Below, piece by piece: positions 1-6,240 of a stretch of 18,088 nt of DNA. The position numbers and the translations under genes were made by a program. The stretch's first letter is position 1, and every line of letters begins with the position of its first letter. This DNA comes from Actinobacteria bacterium ATB1 (GTDB lineage Bacteria; Actinomycetota; Acidimicrobiia; UBA2766), in the NCBI GenBank assembly GCA_021404985.1, contig QWHP01000007.1:1-18088 (forward strand), read 5' to 3'. The notes beneath the pieces are model-generated. The model did no database searches. It was given only the letters and a program-made list of their open reading frames with translations, and was not told where the DNA came from.

Positions 1-157
1 GTCATGCTCTCCGCTGGCCCCATCACCCTCCACCTCCCACACGAACACCAACCCGAGCAGCCCGCTCCATGACCCACAACATCATCAGGAGAGCCAGAAT
101 TCGGGCACTCGGGCAATCTCAGAACCCCGATGTACCCGGTTCGCGGGTGGTGGAGGG
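1..157. other. Window-edge intergenic region; possible start of a minus-strand gene
   Basis: This stretch lies downstream of the minus-strand lipoprotein gene and has no convincing ORF. At the edge, the minus strand has a purine-rich Shine-Dalgarno-like run (GGGAGGTGGAGGGTG) directly before an ATG at 23..21. A further gene could therefore start here and run out of the window, but only seven codons are visible and this is weak. The short plus-strand ORF starting at 69 overlaps the lipoprotein gene in antisense and has no coding character. Confidence 0.2.
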
Positions 158-640
158 TCAGGCGGCCCCGACGCATTCGATGGCGATGTCCGTCATGACC
201 TGCTCCTGCTCGGGGGTGAGCTCAGTGTCCTCCTCGACTCCGAGCTTGTAGAGCTGTTCGAGGCCCAGTTCCTCGAACATTGCGTCGACCATGCATTCGG
301 CCTGCTCCTGGGTTATCCCATCACCCTGGATCTCACTGACGGCCTCTTCCTTGATCTTCGCCATGGCGCCATCGGGGTTCTCCTCGTCGATGCACTCGAT
401 CACGAGGGGAAGCCACTCGTCCTGCTTGGTTGATGGATCCTCGGCGATCTGCTCGAGCTCTTCCTCGTCGTATTCGTTCCAGAGCTTCCCCGCCGCGCAA
501 CGGCCCTCTTCCTCGGTGCCGCCCTCTTCGGTGAAACCGTCCACGAACTCGTCTGTGAAGGTCTCCTCGCTGTACTGGGAACAGGCGGCCAGCGAGAGGG
601 CCAGAAGGATCCCTCCGATGATTACGGCTTGAAGCTTCAC
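158..640 (-). CDS. Acidic lipoprotein with duplicated cysteine module, function unknown
   Basis: I do not recognise a named family. The 160-residue product begins MKLQAVII, followed by a hydrophobic segment and a lipobox LAAC with Cys20, so it should be exported and lipid-anchored. The mature part is very acidic, with Glu/Asp runs at residues 25-46. Four later cysteines fall in two similar units: C48 to C83 (C-x3-LW-x-E...IEC) and a second from CMVDAMFEEL to IECVGAA near the C-terminus. This suggests an internal duplication with one disulphide or pair per unit. I chose the GTG at 640 because GAGAGG lies 5 bases upstream; the GTG at 646 sits directly against that site. The gene is divergent from the oxidoreductase gene at 831. 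A possible -10 (TATACG) precedes the ribosome site. The reading frame is well supported; the function is unknown. Confidence 0.8.
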   Translation of the reverse strand: MKLQAVIIGGILLALSLAACSQYSEETFTDEFVDGFTEEGGTEEEGRCAAGKLWNEYDEEELEQIAEDPSTKQDEWLPLVIECIDEENPDGAMAKIKEEAVSEIQGDGITQEQAECMVDAMFEELGLEQLYKLGVEEDTELTPEQEQVMTDIAIECVGAA

Positions 641-722
641 GTTCACCTCTCGTATAAGGCAGTCGGGGCTGCGACTTGCGATTGAGGAGAAAGGCTAGGC
701 CACCCGGAGGTCCGTCAGGACG

Positions 723-740
723 CGGGGACGCAAATCCCCG
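723..740. repeat. Short inverted repeat between divergent genes
   Basis: CGGGGA (723-728) and TCCCCG (735-740) form a perfect 6-bp stem around a 6-base loop in the 190-bp spacer between the lipoprotein gene and the oxidoreductase gene. It could be an operator or a chance GC-rich dyad. No T tract follows on either strand, so a classical terminator is unlikely. Confidence 0.25.
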
Positions 741-830
741 GACAGGCCGAGAACGACTCGCGTCTGGCATGCTGTCGGCGACCGGGGTGGACCGACGAAA
801 CCTGCCGGAGCCGAAGACGGGAGGCCCGAA

Positions 831-1937
831 ATGATCGTTCTCTATGGGGCGACCGGCTACACGGGACGCCTGATCGCCCGGCAACTCTCCCGAACGGAGG
901 ATTCCCTCGTGGTGGCGGGACGCGACGAGGCCAAGCTGAGGGCTCTCGTCGACGACCTCGCCGCTGAGGCGCCCGGTGCCGAGATCGAGGTCAGGGTTGC
1001 GCTTCCCGACCACCGGGACTCCCTGGATGGTCTGGTCGAAGGAGCATCTGCCGTCACCTCCGCTGCCGGGCCCTTCTCCCAGTTCGGCGTGTCGCTCGTG
1101 GAGGCGTGCCAAGAAGCGGGAGTGCCCTACTGCGACACGACCGGGGAACCGGGTTTCATGCTCGAACTCGCGGAGCGTTTCGGGGACGGAGTGGCGGCCG
1201 TGGTGCCTGCCGCCGGGTTCGACTACGTGCCCCACGACCTCGCGGCGGCACTCGCCGTCCGCGCCCTCGATGACGTGCACCGTGTCGACACCGTGCTCCT
1301 CGTCAGGCATATGGCGCCCACCCGCGGCACGATCCTCTCGGCCCTGGCTGCGGCGGCAGAGCCCATGCCGGCCTACGTCGACGGACGATGGAGGACCGAG
1401 AGGGTCGGGACCGAGCGGAGCTCCTTCGCCTTCCCGTCTCCCACCGGGACCGTGAGCGCGACCACCTACGGGGGTGGCGACGCCATTCAGATCGTGAACC
1501 ATTCGGGCGCGACCACCGTCCGCACCTGGGTGGTCCTGCCCGGCCCTGCCGCGAGGGTCGCCGGCCCGTTCGCCCGGCTTGGCAGCGCGCTGCTGGGTCT
1601 CACCCCGGTGCGCAGCGCGCTCGAGAGTCTCGTGGGGCGAGCCCCGGAGGGGCCTTCGCTCGAGGACAGGCAGCGAACCGTCTTCGCGGTCCTGGCCGAG
1701 GCAACTTCCAAGGACGGCGCGACGGCCCGGACCATCGTCACGGGCGAGGACATCTACCTCTCGACGGCTGTCATCAACGCCGCGGTTGCCCGGCGCCTGG
1801 CCGTCGTGGGGTCGGGAGCGACAGCGGGGTCGGGGGAGACGGGTGGCTCGGGGGGATTCCGAGCGCCGAGCGAGGTCGCCGGGGACCCGGTCGTCTTCGC
1901 AGCCGAGTGTGGACTGGAGTTGCGGTATCTCACATGA
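831..1937 (+). CDS. Saccharopine dehydrogenase-like NAD(P)-binding oxidoreductase
   Basis: The 368-residue protein opens with a Rossmann nucleotide-binding motif, VLYGATGYTGRLIA, followed by a second strand ending VVAGRD, as in the saccharopine dehydrogenase NADP-binding domain family. Actinobacterial members include trans-acting enoyl reductases that serve lipid synthases, and many uncharacterised reductases. Residues 75-110 (SAAGPFSQFGVSLVEAC, YCDTTGE) match the conserved middle of the Rossmann domain. The substrate cannot be told from sequence. The ATG at 831 is preceded by GGGAGG at 819-824 with good spacing, so the start is well supported. A Gly/Ser/Thr-rich stretch lies at about residues 325-340. 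It is divergent from the lipoprotein gene and followed by a minus-strand tRNA, so it is probably monocistronic. Confidence 0.85.
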   Translation: MIVLYGATGYTGRLIARQLSRTEDSLVVAGRDEAKLRALVDDLAAEAPGAEIEVRVALPDHRDSLDGLVEGASAVTSAAGPFSQFGVSLVEACQEAGVPYCDTTGEPGFMLELAERFGDGVAAVVPAAGFDYVPHDLAAALAVRALDDVHRVDTVLLVRHMAPTRGTILSALAAAAEPMPAYVDGRWRTERVGTERSSFAFPSPTGTVSATTYGGGDAIQIVNHSGATTVRTWVVLPGPAARVAGPFARLGSALLGLTPVRSALESLVGRAPEGPSLEDRQRTVFAVLAEATSKDGATARTIVTGEDIYLSTAVINAAVARRLAVVGSGATAGSGETGGSGGFRAPSEVAGDPVVFAAECGLELRYLT

Positions 1938-1979
1938 GGTCCACCGGCGCGACCGGGGGATGCCGCCCGGTGGGGCAAA

Positions 1980-2069
1980 TGGCGGAGGAGGAGGGATTTG
2001 ACCCCTCGGGGCCCTCGCGGGCCCACGGCATTTCGAGTGCCGCGCACTAGTCCACTATGCGACTCCTCC
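1980..2069 (-). tRNA. tRNA-Ser (anticodon CGA)
   Basis: Read on the minus strand, the acceptor GGAGGAG (2069-2063) pairs with CTCCTCC, followed by discriminator G and an encoded CCA (1982-1980). The anticodon stem CGGCA/TGCCG encloses loop CTCGAAA with anticodon CGA at 2035-2033, reading UCG codons. A long variable arm (GGGCCC and GGGCCC around GCGA) is the class II feature expected of tRNA-Ser. The T arm is GAGGG-GTCAAAT-CCCTC, with G in place of the usual first T. A candidate -10 TAGGCT at 2083-2078 lies 8 bases upstream of the mature 5' end. It follows tadA and a tandem repeat array on the same strand. Confidence 0.95.
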
Positions 2070-2144
2070 GTCGGCGGAGCCTAGTGGCACCGCGTGTTCG
2101 CAGCGGAAGCATTCCGATCGACTGCGCCCCCCGCTGGATCGCCC

Positions 2145-2326
2145 GGTGCCACGGTGGGGGTTGGCGCGTGGATTTGTTGCTGGGGTTCGGATCGGCGCGC
2201 CATGTGGGTGCCACGGTGGGGGTTGGCGCGTGGATTTGTTGCTGGGGTTCGGATCGGCGCGCCATGTAGGTGTGGGGGTGGGGGTTGGCGCGTGGATTTG
2301 TTGCTGGGGTTCGGATCGGCGCGCCA
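2145..2326. repeat. Three tandem copies of a 62-bp repeat with inverted ends
   Basis: Nearly three head-to-tail units start at 2145, 2207 and 2269 with an exact 62-bp period. The core of about 46 bp (from GGGGGTTGGCGCG to CGGCGCGCCA) is identical in all three. Units 1 and 2 share the start GGTGCCACGGTGGGGG, while unit 3 differs at about four positions there. Each core has a 7-bp inverted repeat, TGGCGCG and CGCGCCA, enclosing about 27 bases, so each could fold into a hairpin. The period is not a multiple of three and no gene reads through it. It lies 25 bp beyond the tadA stop and about 75 bp upstream of tRNA-Ser(CGA) on the minus strand. Confidence 0.93.
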
Positions 2327-2351
2327 AGACGGGTCGGAGCGAGTCGGCGTG

Positions 2352-2882
2352 TCACCGTCGCTGATCGAAGAACTCCGAGAGAAGGCGGCCCGCCTCCTCC
2401 CCCCGGAAACCCGGGATCACGTCGAGGCGATGGTTGAGGCGGGGGTCTTGACAGATGTTGTAGAGGCTTCCTGCCGCCCCGGCCTTGGGGTCCGAAGCGC
2501 CGTAGACCAGCAGCCGGAGCCTCGCGTTCACGAGCGCCCCCGCGCACATGGGACAGGGCTCGAGTGTCACTGCGATCCCGCATTCCTCGAGTCTCCACTC
2601 GCCCGCAAGTGACGCTGCCGCGCGTAGGGCGGCGATCTCTGCGTGGGCTGTCGGGTCGGCGTGCCCCTCGCGTGAGTTACCCGCCACCGTTACCACGCCT
2701 CCCGGTCCGAACACCGTTGCGCCCACGGGCACGTCGCCGGTTTCGGCACACGCACGAGCGGCATCGAGGGCAGCTCCCATGGCCAGGTCCACGACCTCCG
2801 GCGGGAATGCCGCGACGCCCGACGCCGGGCCTGAATTCGATGCGGGCCACACCCGTGCCGGGGTCATATCATTGTTGTCCAT
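2352..2882 (-). CDS. tadA: tRNA adenosine(34) deaminase TadA
   Basis: This enzyme converts A34 to inosine in the wobble position of tRNA-Arg(ACG). With the ATG at 2882 the protein is 176 residues. The cytidine/deoxycytidylate deaminase zinc site is complete: HAE (H80, catalytic E82) and PCPMC (C110, C113). A CAETGDVPVGA block before it and the C-terminal helix ending LLSEFFDQRR are typical of TadA. About 25 extra residues precede the usual start. The start is uncertain: neither ATG 2882 nor ATG 2867 has a clear ribosome site, a GTG lies a little further in, and an upstream in-frame reading to 2945 would run through a strong hairpin. The position next to the SRP RNA and dnaX agrees with the known tadA-SRP RNA-dnaX gene order, although here tadA points the other way. 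Confidence 0.93.
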   Translation of the reverse strand: MDNNDMTPARVWPASNSGPASGVAAFPPEVVDLAMGAALDAARACAETGDVPVGATVFGPGGVVTVAGNSREGHADPTAHAEIAALRAAASLAGEWRLEECGIAVTLEPCPMCAGALVNARLRLLVYGASDPKAGAAGSLYNICQDPRLNHRLDVIPGFRGEEAGRLLSEFFDQRR

Positions 2883-2883
2883 G

Positions 2884-2909
2884 CCGTCCGGGCAGGGTAG
2901 CCCGGACGG
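2884..2909. promoter_or_regulatory. Perfect 10-bp stem-loop abutting the tadA start
   Basis: CCGTCCGGGC (2884-2893) and GCCCGGACGG (2900-2909) form a perfect 10-bp GC-rich stem with the 6-base loop AGGGTA. It ends one base before the ATG at 2882 on the minus strand. The loop read on the minus strand is TACCCT, which resembles a -10 box. Possible roles are a translation-blocking hairpin, an operator dyad or a terminator for readthrough; there is no T tract on either side. A second dyad, CGCGGG-CA-CCCGCG, follows at 2929-2942, just upstream of tRNA-Ser(GGA). Confidence 0.45.
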
Positions 2910-2962
2910 AACCCGAGGAGACTCGGTTCGCGGGCACCCGCGCATAGCCTCGGGGCCGTTAC

Positions 2963-3049
2963 GGAGGGGTCGCCTAGTCTGGCCTATGGCGCACGCCTGG
3001 AAAGCGTGTTGGCGGAAACGCCTCGGGGGTTCAAATCCCCCTCCCTCCG
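2963..3049 (+). tRNA. tRNA-Ser (anticodon GGA)
   Basis: Acceptor GGAGGGG (2963-2969) pairs with TCCCTCC (3042-3048) with one G-T pair, then discriminator G at 3049. The anticodon stem CACGC/GCGTG encloses CTGGAAA, with anticodon GGA at 2999-3001 reading UCC and UCU. The variable arm TTGGCGGAAACGCCTC forms the long hairpin (GGCG/CGCC) expected of tRNA-Ser. The T arm GGGGG-TTCAAAT-CCCCC is perfect. CCA is not encoded (CTC follows), unlike the other serine tRNA in this window. A candidate -10 TAGCCT lies at 2945-2950. Confidence 0.95.
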
Positions 3050-3076
3050 CTCGATGTGCTCGACATCCGACCGCGC

Positions 3077-3418
3077 ATGACAGACGACGAGTTCGAGGAG
3101 CTCGTCGTGGACGCCCTCGACACGGTTCCTCCCGAACTCGCGTCCCTGATGGACAACATCGTCGTCATGATCGAGGAGAGGTCCGAAGAGGATCCCGATC
3201 TGCTCGGCCTCTACGTCGGCGTCGACCTCACTGCGCGTAGTCCGCTCGCCTACGGCATGGAGCTGCCGGACACCATCGTCGTCTACAGGCAGGCACACTT
3301 CGAAGCGGCCGAAAGCGAGGTGGATCTCCGCGAGCTGGTGCGGGAGACCGTCCTGCACGAGATCGCACATCATTTCGGGATCGACGACGGCCGTCTCGAC
3401 GAGCTCGGCTGGTCGTGA
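3077..3418 (+). CDS. Small zincin-type metallopeptidase family protein
   Basis: The C-terminal motif HEIAHHFGID has the HExxH zinc and catalytic site followed by G and a third-ligand Asp, as in the short MMP-like zincin family (Pfam Zincin_1 type, formerly a DUF). The N-terminal part MTDDEFEELVVDALDTVPPEL and the middle strand IVVYRQAHFE fit that family, which is usually 110-130 residues; this one is 113. Substrates of the family are unknown. No clear ribosome site precedes ATG 3077, which I chose because the family normally begins close to the F-E-x-LV motif. The alternative GTG at 3056 adds 7 residues and begins only 6 bases after the tRNA-Ser(GGA) 3' end, so the message may come from a tRNA-containing transcript. 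The SRP RNA promoter lies directly at the stop codon. Confidence 0.85.
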   Translation: MTDDEFEELVVDALDTVPPELASLMDNIVVMIEERSEEDPDLLGLYVGVDLTARSPLAYGMELPDTIVVYRQAHFEAAESEVDLRELVRETVLHEIAHHFGIDDGRLDELGWS

Positions 3419-3420
3419 CG

Positions 3421-3426
3421 TACACT
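3421..3426 (+). promoter_or_regulatory. Candidate -10 box for the SRP RNA
   Basis: TACACT begins 3 bases after the metallopeptidase stop and sits about 10-12 bases before the predicted 5' end of the SRP RNA. A TCGAC-type -35 lies around 3396, with a longer than ideal spacer of about 19 bases. Inferred from position and similarity only. Confidence 0.35.
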
Positions 3427-3436
3427 GGCCTCCGAC

Positions 3437-3650
3437 CGTGCTAGGCGGGGAGTTAGCGGTTCCCTGTACCCCCAATCCGCTCATGAGGGGCCGAATTCCC
3501 GCCTGAGGTCCACAACGAGCCGACGCTGCGCCGTGGTGAACACGTCGATGGTCGGGTCCTGCGCAACGGGAAGCTGCGAACCGGGTCAGATCCGGGAGGA
3601 AGCAGCCCTAAGCGGTCGTACCGTGTGCCGCAGGAGCGCCTGGCCTGAGT
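3437..3650 (+). ncRNA. ffs: Signal recognition particle RNA, large type with Alu domain
   Basis: This RNA pairs with Ffh to target membrane and secreted proteins. The S-domain is clear at 3580-3612: GTCAG ... TCC-GGGA-GGA ... AGCAGC, the Ffh-binding asymmetric loops capped by a GNRA tetraloop (GGGA rather than GGAA). Upstream at 3441-3508 is an Alu domain: GGCGGG pairs with CCCGCC (3498-3503), AGCGG pairs with CCGCT, the conserved CCTGTA turn lies between, and CCCC pairs with GGGG, closely resembling the Bacillus large SRP RNA. The long helix 5 closes with GGTC/GGCC. Both ends are approximate (about +/-8). A short hairpin (CCCCG/CGGGG, 3656-3673) follows. It lies between tadA and dnaX, the classic location. 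Confidence 0.9.
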
Positions 3651-3768
3651 GGGAGCCCCGGTGACGGTCGGGGAGCGAGGATCGAGGGCGGGTGCACGGT
3701 CGTTTCCACGCCTGGAGTCGGCGACCAGCCGACAAGGCGACAAGGCGACCGGTCGGGCGGGAGGCCGA

Positions 3769-5742
3769 GTGACCCACCAGACGCTCTATCGAAAGTACCG
3801 CCCGCAGCGTTTCGCCGACGTGGTCGGACAGGAGCACGTGACGCGGACGCTGCAGAACGCGGTCGCGGGTGATCTGCTCGGCCACGCGTACCTCTTCTGC
3901 GGCCCGCGGGGGACGGGGAAGACGACCACCGCGCGCCTACTGGCCAAGGCGCTCAATTGCCGGAACCGCGTGCGGGACGACGACCCTGCCTCGGTCGAAC
4001 CCTGCAACGAGTGCGAAAGCTGCATCGACATCGCCCGGGGCGTGTCTTTCGACACGCTCGAGGTCGACGCTGCGACACACCGGGGGATCGACGACATCAG
4101 GGCGCTGTCGGAACGTGCCCAGCAGGCGGCGACCGATCCGTCGCGCTTCAGCGTGTTCATCATCGACGAGGTACATCAGCTCAGCCGGGATGGAGCGAGT
4201 GCGTTCCTCAAGACCCTCGAGGAGCCCCCTGGCAATGTTGTCTTCGTCCTCGCGACCACGGACCCGGACCGCATGATCGGGACGATCCTCTCTCGGTGCC
4301 AGCGATTCGACTTCAAGCCTGTGACAGTTCCCGACCTCACGGGGCATCTCGCCAAGGTCGCCGGAGCAGAGGGGATCGAGGCCGAGGCCGAGGCGCTCGA
4401 GGCAATGGCCCGGCGGGCGCGCGGTGGGGTCCGCGATTCGCTGGCCCTGCTCGAGCAGGCAAGTGCCCTTTGCGAGGGCCAGATCACGGTCCGCGACGTC
4501 CGACGTCTCTTCGGCGGTCTCGACAGCACCGATCTCGCCAACCTGACGGACCACATGATCGAAGAGAGCCCCGGGGACGCCATCTCCCTCCTCGATTCGG
4601 TTCTCGGGCGGGGAATCGACCCGCGCGTGCTGACTCGGGAGCTCGCGTCGTGGCTCCGTGGAGTGTTCCTGTGCTGCGTGGCACCAGATGCCACCGACCT
4701 CGTCGAGGCAGGTGCCGAGGACAGGGCGAGGATGTCCGCTCAAGCGGGGCTCTGGTCGCCGGCCCGCGCGACACGCGCTCTCTCCCTGATGGGGCAAGCA
4801 CTCTCTCGGATGCCCCAGTCGCTCGACACCCGTATAGAGCTCGAGTCGACCTTTGTGTCGATCTGCGTGCCCGAGGCGGACGCCAGCCCCGAAGCTCTTG
4901 CCGCCCGAGTTGAGGCTCTCGAGCGCAGGCTCGAGGAGCAGGCAGCCCAGGCGCCCTTACCGAGACGGGCAGCACCCGACACATCTCCCCCGAAGGACCC
5001 TGCGATCTCTCCCGGATCGGGCGATTCCGCTGAATCGCCGCCTGGCAAGGTGGTCACAGGATCCGCTGCAGGGGGGACCGCGGCTTCCGATTCCGAGTCC
5101 GTTCCGCAGGCGGAGGCATCACCTTCGAATGCCGAGGGGGCTTCCAGGGTGCCGCCCGCGACGGGTCCCGCGCCTGCTGCTCCGAAGGACCTGTCAGACG
5201 TCGATTCCCTCTGGGGCGTTGTCGTCTCGACTCTCAAGAGCCGCAACCGCCGTGTGGGGGCGTTCTTCGTGGACAGCGAGCCGAAGGCGCTCGACGGCGA
5301 CACGCTGGTGGTCACCTTTGCCCATGCCTTCAACCGGGACCAGGCGATGAAGGACTCAGCTCTCGCGCTATTCCGGGACGTCACCTCCGAGGTTCTCGGG
5401 GCTTCCCTCCGGCTGAACGGGACGGTGGTCGGCGACCGAGACAGCCGTAGCACCGCGCCGAGTGCATCCCCTGCGGGTCCTCCCCGTGAGGAGATGGGCA
5501 CATCGTCGAGTGCGGCGACGGGTGGAGCGGGGGGGACTTCGACAGGAGATGCGGTTGGCGGAGCGGATGCGGCCGGCCTCGACGAGGATGTCCATCGAGA
5601 AGGTCCCGTCGCCGGTCCCGTCGATGTCGACGAGTTCGAGTCCGTCAGGGATTCCGTTCCCGCTTCGAGCAGCGACGTCCTCGATCTGATCACGGCCGAG
5701 CTGGGTGCGGAGATCATCGAGGAGCGCAAGCTCGACGGCTGA
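3769..5742 (+). CDS. dnaX: DNA polymerase III subunit gamma/tau
   Basis: This is the clamp-loader ATPase that also couples polymerase cores and helicase. The 657-residue protein starts TLYRKYRP and has P-loop GPRGTGKTT (45-53), a zinc module with C63, C78, C81 and C84, Walker B DEVH (132-135) and the sensor/arginine-finger region TTDPDRMIGTILSRC. The gamma-type AAA+ and collar region runs to about residue 380, followed by a Pro/Ala/Ser-rich linker (about 400-475) and a tau C-terminal domain (LWGVVVSTLKSRNRRVGAFF onward). A second acidic low-complexity stretch precedes the end. The GTG at 3769 has GGGAGG 4 bases upstream and begins at the conserved N-terminus. An ATG at 3649 would add 40 non-family residues and overlap the SRP RNA. 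I see no A-rich slippery site, so only full-length tau is expected. First gene of dnaX-ybaB-recR. Confidence 0.97.
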   Translation: MTHQTLYRKYRPQRFADVVGQEHVTRTLQNAVAGDLLGHAYLFCGPRGTGKTTTARLLAKALNCRNRVRDDDPASVEPCNECESCIDIARGVSFDTLEVDAATHRGIDDIRALSERAQQAATDPSRFSVFIIDEVHQLSRDGASAFLKTLEEPPGNVVFVLATTDPDRMIGTILSRCQRFDFKPVTVPDLTGHLAKVAGAEGIEAEAEALEAMARRARGGVRDSLALLEQASALCEGQITVRDVRRLFGGLDSTDLANLTDHMIEESPGDAISLLDSVLGRGIDPRVLTRELASWLRGVFLCCVAPDATDLVEAGAEDRARMSAQAGLWSPARATRALSLMGQALSRMPQSLDTRIELESTFVSICVPEADASPEALAARVEALERRLEEQAAQAPLPRRAAPDTSPPKDPAISPGSGDSAESPPGKVVTGSAAGGTAASDSESVPQAEASPSNAEGASRVPPATGPAPAAPKDLSDVDSLWGVVVSTLKSRNRRVGAFFVDSEPKALDGDTLVVTFAHAFNRDQAMKDSALALFRDVTSEVLGASLRLNGTVVGDRDSRSTAPSASPAGPPREEMGTSSSAATGGAGGTSTGDAVGGADAAGLDEDVHREGPVAGPVDVDEFESVRDSVPASSSDVLDLITAELGAEIIEERKLDG

Positions 5743-5751
5743 AGGCGTAGC

Positions 5752-5757
5752 TATCCT
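5752..5757 (+). promoter_or_regulatory. Candidate -10 for a leaderless ybaB transcript
   Basis: TATCCT ends 7 bases before the ATG at 5765, the spacing expected if transcription starts at or next to the start codon, as is common in actinobacteria. No Shine-Dalgarno site is well placed before that ATG (GAAGGCG is about 16 bases away). A matching -35 is not obvious. Inferred. Confidence 0.35.
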
Positions 5758-5764
5758 CTGACAC

Positions 5765-6220
5765 ATGGCCAAGCCCAAGCCCCGCAAGCCCAAGCCCCGC
5801 GGCAGCGCTCAGAGGCGTTCAGCTGCCGGGGCCGGTGCCGGCCAACAGCAGCCCAAGACGAAGGGCGGCATGCCCGACATGCAGGGGATGCTCGCCCAGG
5901 TCCAGCAGATGCAGGCGGACATGGCTGCGGCGCAGGAGGCTCTCGGGGACGAAACGGTTGAGGCGACCGTGGGTGGGGGGATGGTCAAGGTGGTGGCGAC
6001 CTGCAATCAGGAGATCGTGTCCGTCGGGATCGACCCCGAGGCGGTCGATCCCGAGGATGTCGACATGCTCCAGGACCTCGTGGTCGCCGGTGTGAACGAG
6101 GCGCTGCGGCTCGCCAAGGAGACCGCCGAGGAGCGCATGGGATCCGTGACGGGAGGCCTCGATCTCGGTGGCTTGGGTTCCGGACTCGGCGTCGACCTCG
6201 GCGGACTCATGGGCTCCTGA
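5765..6220 (+). CDS. ybaB: YbaB/EbfC family nucleoid-associated protein
   Basis: This family forms small DNA-binding dimers that coat the nucleoid and nearly always sits between dnaX and recR, as here. The core begins at about residue 36 (MPDMQGMLAQVQQMQADMAAAQEAL, a helix rich in M and Q), then the beta region VEATVGGGMVKVVATCNQEIVSVGIDPEAV and the helix DMLQDLVVAGVNEALRLAKE. At 151 residues it is longer than the usual 100-115. The first 35 residues are a Lys/Pro/Arg tail with KPKPR repeated, and the last 20 are Gly/Leu-rich. Two starts are plausible: ATG 5765 with a leaderless -10, or ATG 5870 with GAAGGG 4 bases upstream, giving a normal-size 116-residue protein. Twenty bases separate its stop from recR. 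Confidence 0.93.
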   Translation: MAKPKPRKPKPRGSAQRRSAAGAGAGQQQPKTKGGMPDMQGMLAQVQQMQADMAAAQEALGDETVEATVGGGMVKVVATCNQEIVSVGIDPEAVDPEDVDMLQDLVVAGVNEALRLAKETAEERMGSVTGGLDLGGLGSGLGVDLGGLMGS

Positions 6221-6240
6221 GGCCAAGGGGGTCGGCAGGG

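Noticed and set aside
333..1502. 389-codon minus-strand open frame over the oxidoreductase and lipoprotein genes
   Set aside because: It overlaps two better-supported genes in other frames and has no recognisable domain.
2145..2326. CRISPR array
   Set aside because: Units are contiguous 62-bp tandem copies with no unique spacers, and no cas gene is present.
3649..3768. Upstream ATG extension of dnaX by 40 residues
   Set aside because: It overlaps the SRP RNA 3' end, lacks family similarity, and GTG 3769 has a good ribosome site at the conserved N-terminus.
3769..5742. Programmed frameshift producing a gamma form of DnaX
   Set aside because: No A-rich slippery heptamer was seen at the domain boundary.
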